A stretch of 64,000 bases of DNA, from contig NZ_NNBL01000010.1 of the NCBI RefSeq assembly GCF_002803065.1, forward strand, positions 124,001 through 188,000. Direction: 5' to 3'. The notes below the pieces were generated by a model, which was not told where the DNA came from, did not search any database, and saw nothing but the letters and a program-made list of their open reading frames with translations. This document shows, one piece after another, positions 58,065-64,000 of this stretch (the stretch's first letter is position 1; each line of letters begins with the position of its first letter). Both the position numbers and the translations under genes were made by a program. This stretch comes from Streptomyces sp. CB01635. Lineage in GTDB: Bacteria; Actinomycetota; Actinomycetes; Streptomycetales; Streptomycetaceae.

Positions 58065-60584
58065 TCAGGCCTCGGCCTCCAGCTCGGCCACCCCGGTCAC
58101 CCGGTGCAGCGGATACGTCCGCACCTCGTCCGCCGTGTGGTCGTACGCGGTGACGAACCCGCCCTCGACCCGGATCGGGGCGATCACGCGCTGGCTGGCG
58201 GAGCCCTCCGCGTTCACATAGCCGATCCACACGGCCTCACCCGTCAGCACGGCCGCCTGCATCGTGGCCAGCGTGTCCGCCGCGCTGGTGCGGGGAAGCG
58301 CCCCGCTCTGCTCGCCCGGCGCGTGCTTGCGCGGCGTCGTGGAGGCGAGGTCGCCCGCGCGGATCGCGCGCACGGCGGCGGTCAGGAGCGTGCCGTCCGG
58401 GACGGGCGGCCCCTCCGGGACGGGCTCGGGGGCGCTGCGCGGCGGAGTGCGGCGGGCGTGGGCGCGGGTGATCAGCACATCGCCCTCGGGACTCTCCGCG
58501 GCGGGCGCGAACCCCATCTGCCGCAGGCCCTCCAGGAGCGCCGCGGGGTCGGCCTGCGCGGCGAGGACGGTCGGCGCGAGCCGCCGCAGGCGCAGGGCGG
58601 CGGAGCGCTTGTCGGCGAGGATCTCGCCCAGGAGTACGTCGTCGTCGCAGCGCACGTACGCGGAGGCGGCGCCGATGCGCAGATGCCCGTGCTTACGGGC
58701 CACGTCGTCGATGAGGTACGCGAGGGGCTGCGGGACGGGCGTACGGGAGTGCGTGTTCAGGAAGTCGTGCAGGTCGGAGGCGGTGCGGCCGGAGTCGAGT
58801 GCGCGCCGTACGGACCCGGGCGTGAACCGGTAGACGGTCGCGCCGCCCTTGGACTCCACGTCGGCGAGGACGGAGAGCGCCTCGGCGAGGGGCCGTTCCA
58901 GGGGCCCGGGGGCGACCGCGGTCAGGTCGGCCTGAAGAAGGACATGGTCCAGCGGCTCGGGCAGCAGCGGAGCGAGCAGAGCGACGGCGGCAGCCTCCGC
59001 AGCAGTCGTCACACCGCCCTCAAGAAGTGCCCGCCCGTGCTCGGACAGGGCACCCCGACCCGTGAAGCCGAGCAGCTCCGCCTCCGTGAGGGTCCACCGG
59101 GCGATGCGGGCGCGCAGGTCGTCGGGGTCACCGGCCTCGTCGGAGGAGGCGGCGGCGCCGCGCAGAGGCCGCTCCCAGCGGAGCCGGGCGAGGAGGGTCT
59201 CGGGGTCGGGGGAGGCGCCTTCGGGCAGCTCGGAGAGGAGCGCGAGCACGCGGCGGCGGACCTCCGGAGCGGCGGAGCGGTCGAGGTGCGGCCCGAGCAC
59301 GGAGAGGGTGCGCCCGGCCGCGGAGACGGCGACGGCGCCGTCGCGCCCGCCGACCAGGCCGGAGGTGCGGGTGGCGGGGAGCCAGGCGGCGACGAGCCGC
59401 GCCCAGCGGTCGGCGGCGGGCTGCTCCAGCCAGTTGTCGTAGGCGGGCGTCGCGGCGTACTGCTCGTCGGCCTCGCCGTCGGACGCGATGAGCCCGGCGG
59501 CGTAGGCGAGTTCGACCCAGAACGCGGCGAGGGGCTCGGTGGTGTCGAGGGCGGCGGCGGTGCGCTTGAGGTCGCGCACGCTGAGCCCGCCGGCGCGGAG
59601 AACGGCGGGCCCGCCCTCGTCCCAGTCCTTGAGCAACTCCTCGACGGTGGCGAGCGCGGTGTAGGCCTGCCCGGCGCCGGTCGCGTTCACGACGGTGGGG
59701 CGGTGGGTGGCGGCGGGTTCGACGGCGGGGGGTACGGGTTCCAGGGCGCGGTGGGCGCGTCCGCCGCGCAGGTGGAGGGCGGCCTCGCGGGGCAGCACGA
59801 CGGTCCCCGGGGCGGTCGGCAGGAGGAGTCCGCGGTCGAGGAGCCAGCGCAGATGGGCGGCGGGCTCGGCGGTGACCTGGCCGTAGGGCGGGCCCCAGAC
59901 GAGCCGGGAGAGGACCTCGACGGCGTCCGCGGGCGCCTCGTCGAGGAGGGCCGACATGCGCGGCCGGTCGGTGAAGAGCGCGGTCAGCGAGGCGACGGCG
60001 GAGACCGGGTCGTGCGTGGAGGCGAGGCCCGCGGCCGTCACGATCTCCTGGACACGGCCGGGGGACATGCCCGAGGTGGCCTCGGCGACGGTGGGGCCGA
60101 GGCCGGTGGGGGAGGGCCGCTGAGGCGCGGGGGCGAGCAGTTCACGGGCGGTGCGCACGAGGCGGAGCCGGTCGTCGGGCCCCCAGAGCAGGGCCTGTTC
60201 GCGCAGGGCGGCGACGGCGTGCGGCAGAGCGGCGGAGACCGTACGGGCGTCCACGCCCGCGTCGTCCCCCTCGTCCCCGGCGAGCAGAGCGAGGAGGGTG
60301 CCGTACGTGGCGGGGTCCGGGGCGACGGCCAGCGCCTCCGCGGTCTGGAGCGTGAAGCGGTCCAGGTGCTCGAGCGCACGGATCACGGAGGCGCGGGTGC
60401 CCGCACGGGTGGCGAGCTGCGTGAGGTCGCCGGGAACAGGGTTGAGCAGATCGGGGCGGGCGCGCAGGAGTGCGCCGAGGGAGGCGTCGTCGCGGGCGCG
60501 CAACGCCTCGGCGAGAGACCGGGGGGCCGTACTCCCCGCCCCGCTTCCGTCCCCGGCGGCGCGGTCCGGCTCGTGAGTGCTCAT
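58065..60584 (-). CDS. Helicase-associated conserved protein upstream of XPB
   Basis: Encodes 839 residues, mostly alpha-helical and rich in Ala, Arg and Leu, without ATPase motifs. Near residues 640-700 is a domain similar to the XPB/Ssl2 N-terminal region (YRFTPGSVRRALDSGRTASDLHDFLNTHSRTPVPQPLAYLIDDVARKHGHLRIG), which gives the helicase C-terminal-domain name in databases. The last 70 residues (AVWIGYVNAEGSASQRVIAPIRVEGGFVTAYDHTADEVRTYPLHRVTGVAEL) form a WYL-like module. Same strand as XPB with 118 bases between. The real function is unknown. Confidence 0.8.
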   Translation of the reverse strand: MSTHEPDRAAGDGSGAGSTAPRSLAEALRARDDASLGALLRARPDLLNPVPGDLTQLATRAGTRASVIRALEHLDRFTLQTAEALAVAPDPATYGTLLALLAGDEGDDAGVDARTVSAALPHAVAALREQALLWGPDDRLRLVRTARELLAPAPQRPSPTGLGPTVAEATSGMSPGRVQEIVTAAGLASTHDPVSAVASLTALFTDRPRMSALLDEAPADAVEVLSRLVWGPPYGQVTAEPAAHLRWLLDRGLLLPTAPGTVVLPREAALHLRGGRAHRALEPVPPAVEPAATHRPTVVNATGAGQAYTALATVEELLKDWDEGGPAVLRAGGLSVRDLKRTAAALDTTEPLAAFWVELAYAAGLIASDGEADEQYAATPAYDNWLEQPAADRWARLVAAWLPATRTSGLVGGRDGAVAVSAAGRTLSVLGPHLDRSAAPEVRRRVLALLSELPEGASPDPETLLARLRWERPLRGAAASSDEAGDPDDLRARIARWTLTEAELLGFTGRGALSEHGRALLEGGVTTAAEAAAVALLAPLLPEPLDHVLLQADLTAVAPGPLERPLAEALSVLADVESKGGATVYRFTPGSVRRALDSGRTASDLHDFLNTHSRTPVPQPLAYLIDDVARKHGHLRIGAASAYVRCDDDVLLGEILADKRSAALRLRRLAPTVLAAQADPAALLEGLRQMGFAPAAESPEGDVLITRAHARRTPPRSAPEPVPEGPPVPDGTLLTAAVRAIRAGDLASTTPRKHAPGEQSGALPRTSAADTLATMQAAVLTGEAVWIGYVNAEGSASQRVIAPIRVEGGFVTAYDHTADEVRTYPLHRVTGVAELEAEA

Positions 60585-60725
60585 CCGGGCCACGGTAGCG
60601 CCTGACCGGCCCGCCGGGCGGCGGCCCCGCTGGGCCCGGAAGAGGCCCCCGGTGCCGCTCCGGGCACGGTAACGTCGTAAAACGGGTGAACGAACCGTCA
60701 ACACCACCACCCCGGAGGGGACTTC

Positions 60726-61727
60726 GTGGGGATCGAGAGCGATCAGCTCGTCTTCGACTATCTGAGCCGGGTCGGCGACCTGGCTCAGCAGCGTCAGCTG
60801 CCCTCCGGCACGCGGATGCGCCTGGTGTCGGAGCTGCGCAACGAGATCGAGACGCGGCGCGCGAAAACGACGGTGGACAGCCCGGCTGCGGTGCGCCGGA
60901 TCCTGGAGCGCCTCGGCACGCCGGACGAGGTGGTGACGGGCGCGGGCAGGGGCCGAGGTCCGGCGGAGCCGGAGGCACCGCGGGCGGCGGTGCCCGTGCA
61001 GAGGTCGAAGGAGCAGCGGCCCAAGGAGCCCCGCCCGAAGGGCCTTCGGCGGATCGTGCCGGGCCCGCGCGCGGAGCCGCAGGAGGACGAAGAGGTGCGG
61101 GACGCGCCGTCGCCGCCGCATCTGGCGGGGACGGACGAGCTGGGGGAGCCTGGTTCGGAGCCGGACTGGTGGCGCGTGGACAGCAGCCCGTTCGGCGTTG
61201 CGGACACCGTGCCGGGATTCGTGGGCGGCGTCGAGATTCCGGAGATACTCAAGCCGCCGGGCAAGGACGACCCGCGCCTGCCCAAGGCACGCAGGGCCAC
61301 GGCCGCGCCGGAGGCCGAACTCCCGGACGACGAGCCGGAGACGGGCACGGAGAAGACGTCCCGGGGGCGCCGCCTCCGGTCCCTGCCCGGCCGGCCGAAC
61401 CCGCTCCTGCTGCTCGCCGCCGCGCTCCTCGTGGCCGGCGCGGTCATGGGCAACTGGTTCGCGCTGGGCCTCGGATGGATCATCGCGTACGCGTCGCGGC
61501 GCCTCAGCGAGGGCGAGTCGAAGGTGGCCGTGCTGTGGCTGCCGGGGCTCGCGGTGACGGCCGGGCTCGTGTGGCTGTGGGGCCGCAACACCGGGCGGTG
61601 GGGCGAGCCGATCGCGGACGGGCGGATGAGCGACGCGATCGGCACGACGTGGCCATGGGTGGTGCGGGGTGCGGCCGTCGCCTCCGCGCTCTTCGTGGTG
61701 TGGAGATCGCAGCGGCAACGGCCTTGA
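60726..61727 (+). CDS. Hypothetical HAAS-like membrane protein
   Basis: Encodes 333 residues from a GTG start. The N-terminal helical region (DQLVFDYLSRVGDLAQQRQLPSGTRMRLVSELRNEIETRR) resembles the HAAS domain of PadR-linked membrane proteins. A long Pro/Glu-rich disordered linker (about 75-235) leads to three or four membrane helices (LLLLAAALLVAGAVMGNWFALGLGWIIAYA, VLWLPGLAVTAGLVWLWG, and a last helix near the end). Divergent from the 839-residue gene. Function unknown. Confidence 0.65.
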   Translation: MGIESDQLVFDYLSRVGDLAQQRQLPSGTRMRLVSELRNEIETRRAKTTVDSPAAVRRILERLGTPDEVVTGAGRGRGPAEPEAPRAAVPVQRSKEQRPKEPRPKGLRRIVPGPRAEPQEDEEVRDAPSPPHLAGTDELGEPGSEPDWWRVDSSPFGVADTVPGFVGGVEIPEILKPPGKDDPRLPKARRATAAPEAELPDDEPETGTEKTSRGRRLRSLPGRPNPLLLLAAALLVAGAVMGNWFALGLGWIIAYASRRLSEGESKVAVLWLPGLAVTAGLVWLWGRNTGRWGEPIADGRMSDAIGTTWPWVVRGAAVASALFVVWRSQRQRP

Positions 61728-61739
61728 AGAGAGAGGCTG

Positions 61740-62717
61740 TCAGGCGGTCAGGTCCTTCTGGAACTCGTCGAGGATCTGGTGCGCCGCGGTGTAGCCGATG
61801 CCCGCGATCCACAGGTTGTCGTCGACCTTGAAGACCTTGCCGTCCTCGGACGCCCTGAGGTTCTTCCACAGGCCGCTCTTCATCGTCTCCGTCGCCTTGG
61901 CCTTGCTCGGGTCGCCGTAGGTCGAGGTGAAGATGACGTCCGCGTCCGCGAGGTCGATCTTCTCGGGGCTCACGTCGTACGAGAATCCGTCCTTGGCCTT
62001 GTCGGTGATGGCGGGGCGGCCGACGCCGAGGTCGGCGAGGATCGAGCCGATGTAGTTCTGCTTGCCGTAAATGCGGATGTCGGCGCCCTCGACGAAGCGG
62101 ACGAAGTTGATGTCCGTCGCGGCGGCCTTCTCCTTGCCGCCGATCGCGGTGGTCACCTTCGCGACGTGCGCGTCGTAGTCGGCGATGACCTTCTTCGCCG
62201 CGGCCTTCCTGCCGAGCGCGTCGGCGTGGACCTGGAAGTTCTCCTTCCAGGCGGTGCCGGTGGACTCCGTCATCACGGTCGGGGCGATGGCGCTGAGCTG
62301 CTTGTAGCGGGCGCCGTCGCGGACCTTGCTGGTGAGGATGAGGTCGGGCTTGAGGGCGGCGACGGCCTCCATGTTGGGGTTGGCGATCTCGCCGACCTCC
62401 TTGATGCCCTTCACCTCGTCTCCGGGCAGGTAGGACGGGAAGCCCGCCTCCGTCGCCGCGTGCGTCGCCCCGACGGGCTTCACGCCGAGGGTGAGCGCGG
62501 AGTCGAGCTCGCCGGTGTCCAGGACGACGACGCGCGTGGGGTGTTCGGGCACCTTCACGTCACCCATCGCCGTACTGACCGTGTGTGTCTTCGGGGATGC
62601 CGCGGCAGCCGCGTCGGAGCCGGAGTCCCCGTCGGACGAGCCGCAGGCGGTCAGGGCCAGCGCGCCGGTCAGGACGAGTGCTCCGGCGGTGAGGGCGCGG
62701 TGGTCGCTGCGGGTCAT
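61740..62717 (-). CDS. Ferric-siderophore ABC transporter substrate-binding lipoprotein
   Basis: Encodes 325 residues. The lipoprotein signal ends LALTACGSS (Cys about 24). The FecB/PeriBP fold includes VKVPEHPTRVVVLDTGELDSALTLGVKPVG (near 52), IANPNMEAVAALKPDLILTS (near 108) and WIAGIGYTAAHQILDEF at the end. It overlaps the ATPase gene upstream by 4 bases. Specificity (hydroxamate, catecholate or heme) is not evident. Confidence 0.88.
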   Translation of the reverse strand: MTRSDHRALTAGALVLTGALALTACGSSDGDSGSDAAAAASPKTHTVSTAMGDVKVPEHPTRVVVLDTGELDSALTLGVKPVGATHAATEAGFPSYLPGDEVKGIKEVGEIANPNMEAVAALKPDLILTSKVRDGARYKQLSAIAPTVMTESTGTAWKENFQVHADALGRKAAAKKVIADYDAHVAKVTTAIGGKEKAAATDINFVRFVEGADIRIYGKQNYIGSILADLGVGRPAITDKAKDGFSYDVSPEKIDLADADVIFTSTYGDPSKAKATETMKSGLWKNLRASEDGKVFKVDDNLWIAGIGYTAAHQILDEFQKDLTA

Positions 62718-63577
62718 GAGGCTGCCTTCCGGGAGAGGGAGTCGGACGGGGCGGCGGGCCGGGCAACGGACCGTTCGCCGGGCCGGGCGTCGGCCTGCCA
62801 GGGCGCGCCGGGCACGATCAGCGGGGAGCCGGTCACCGGGTCGGGGACGACCACGCAGTCCAGGCCGAACACCTCCCGTACGAGGTCCGCCGTGACGACC
62901 TCGGCGGGCGGGCCCTCGGCGACGATGCGGCCGGACTTCATGGCGACGAGGTGGTCGGCGTAGCGCGCCGCCTGGTTGAGGTCGTGCAGGACGAGGACGA
63001 CGGTGCGGTCCTTGTCGTGGTTCAACTGGCGTAGGAGGTCGAGGACTTCGACCTGGTGGGCGATGTCGAGATACGTCGTCGGCTCGTCGAGGAGCAGCAG
63101 TTCGGTCTCCTGGGCGAGCGCCATGGCGATCCAGACGCGCTGGCGCTGGCCGCCGGAGAGCTCGTCGACGGAGCGGTCGGCGAGAGCCGCGACGTCGGTG
63201 CGTTCCATGGCCTCGGTGACGGCGCGCTCGTCGGCGTCGGACCACTGCTGCCACCAGTGCTGGTGGGGCTGGCGGCCGCGGGCCACGAGGTCGGCCACGG
63301 TGATCGCCTCGGGCGCCACGGGCGTCTGCGGCAGCAGCCCGATCTGCTGGGCGATCTTCTTGGTGGGCAGCTTGGTGAGCGCTTCACCGTCGAGGAGCAC
63401 GGAGCCGCTCTTCGGCTTGAGGAGCCGGCCGAGGGCGCGCAGCGTGGTCGACTTGCCGCAGGCGTTGGGTCCGACGATGACGGTGACGCGGCCGTCGGGG
63501 ACGGCGAGGTCGAGGTCGTGGACGACGGTGCGGTCCTCGTAGGCGAGGGTGAGCGCGCTGGTGCTGAGCCGGGTCAC
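62714..63577 (-). CDS. Ferric-siderophore ABC transporter ATP-binding protein
   Basis: Encodes 287 residues from a GTG at 63577. Walker A GPNACGKSTTLRALG (about 36-50), signature LSGGQRQRVWIAMALAQ (about 141) and Walker B LLLLDEPTTYLDIAHQ identify a FecE/FepC-type ATPase. The C-terminal 35 residues (APWQADARPGERSVARPAAPSD) are extra, beyond the usual end. It is coupled by 4-base overlaps to genes on both sides. Confidence 0.9.
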   Translation of the reverse strand: MTRLSTSALTLAYEDRTVVHDLDLAVPDGRVTVIVGPNACGKSTTLRALGRLLKPKSGSVLLDGEALTKLPTKKIAQQIGLLPQTPVAPEAITVADLVARGRQPHQHWWQQWSDADERAVTEAMERTDVAALADRSVDELSGGQRQRVWIAMALAQETELLLLDEPTTYLDIAHQVEVLDLLRQLNHDKDRTVVLVLHDLNQAARYADHLVAMKSGRIVAEGPPAEVVTADLVREVFGLDCVVVPDPVTGSPLIVPGAPWQADARPGERSVARPAAPSDSLSRKAAS

Positions 63578-64000
63578 CGGTTTCCTCCCGTGCGGCTGCG
63601 GATGATGAGCCAGATCAGGTACGGCGCCCCGACGGCGGCCGTGAGGACACCCACCGGGAGTTCGGTGGGGGAGAACAGGCGCCGGGCCAGCAGGTCGGCC
63701 ACGACGACGATGAACGCGCCCAGGAGCGCCGAGCACAGGAGCGGGATCTGGGCGGTGCGGGTCACCCGGCGGGCGATCTGCGGGGCCAGGAGCGCGACGA
63801 AGTCGACGGGCCCTGCGGCGCCGGTCGCCACGGACGCGAGGACGACGCCGAGCAGGACGAGGCCGAGGCGTACGCGGCCGAGGCGGACGCCGAGCGCGGT
63901 CGCCGTGTCGTCGTCCATGGCCACGGTGCGCTGGACGCGCGCGGCCCACGCGACGAACGGGACGAGGACGAGGAGGGTCCAGCCGAGCGGGGCGGCCTCC
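63574..64000 (-). CDS. Ferric-siderophore ABC permease, FecCD type (partial, runs off right edge)
   Basis: The C-terminal 141 residues are visible, starting mid-gene with EAAPLGWTLLVLVPFVAWAARVQ. AMDDDTATALGVRLGRVRLGLVLLGVVLASVATGAAGPVDFVALLAPQIAR is the conserved cytoplasmic loop and helix that contact the ATPase in FecCD permeases. The start lies outside the window. It overlaps the ATPase gene by 4 bases. Confidence 0.88.
   Translation of the reverse strand, partial: EAAPLGWTLLVLVPFVAWAARVQRTVAMDDDTATALGVRLGRVRLGLVLLGVVLASVATGAAGPVDFVALLAPQIARRVTRTAQIPLLCSALLGAFIVVVADLLARRLFSPTELPVGVLTAAVGAPYLIWLIIRSRTGGNR

Noticed and set aside
57816..60605. 929-codon plus-strand open frame
   Set aside because: Gly/Arg-rich antisense shadow of the XPB-linked gene; typical of GC-rich DNA.

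Overview
The window reads as Streptomyces chromosome. GC is very high, spacing is tight, GTG starts and ATGA/GTGA overlaps are common, and the gene order hbpS/senSR - terD - arfB - cdgB - nagA/nagK - otsB/otsA - gpgS - thrC-like - csp - groEL2 resembles, from memory, the SCO4270-SCO4300 part of S. coelicolor.

Positions 1-5361 are the right end of an integrated pSAM2-type element (AICE). It carries minus-strand transfer-associated genes (an RRQRL zinc protein, a DUF2637 membrane protein, a DUF6284 protein) behind a long structured leader with a boxA-like motif. A divergent GntR/UTRA regulator, an acetyltransferase and a clean intrinsic terminator follow. Next comes an AT-richer two-gene cargo operon: a 64-residue membrane protein and an LPO_1073/Vpar_1526-family protein that share a short amyloid-like motif. 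The element ends in the 3' half of a tRNA-Thr(TGT), the attachment site. Integrase and replication genes must lie to the left, outside the window.

Positions 5400-19000 hold oxidoreductases, a rhomboid-like protein, an APH(6)-like kinase, acetyltransferases, a HbpS-SenS-SenR-like heme/redox system, an M1 peptidase lipoprotein, TerD, ArfB and a flavin reductase. Positions 19000-31650 hold the c-di-GMP synthase CdgB (with BldD-like and Crp-like sites), a CBM protein, a sugar kinase, nagK-nagA with a DasR-type site, a sugar-binding lipoprotein, the convergent trehalose genes otsB and otsA, and a sortase-anchored surface protein.

Positions 31650-37250 hold gpgS, a SAM riboswitch driving a threonine synthase-family enzyme plus a CysO-like sulfur carrier (better explained as homocysteine synthesis than threonine synthesis), a cold-shock protein, and groEL2 under two CIRCE elements. 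Positions 37300-49700 hold lipoproteins, an XRE/DUF397 pair, a MarR-YceI pair with clear operators, the MurNAc recycling set murP-murQ-murR, a CmlR-like MFS pump and small genes.

Positions 49800-64000 hold a HelD/HelR-type RNA polymerase ATPase, cutC (with a second DasR-type site), a copper-linked exported protein divergent from copA across CsoR-like boxes, an XPB helicase with its usual neighbour, and a ferric-siderophore ABC transporter that runs off the right edge.
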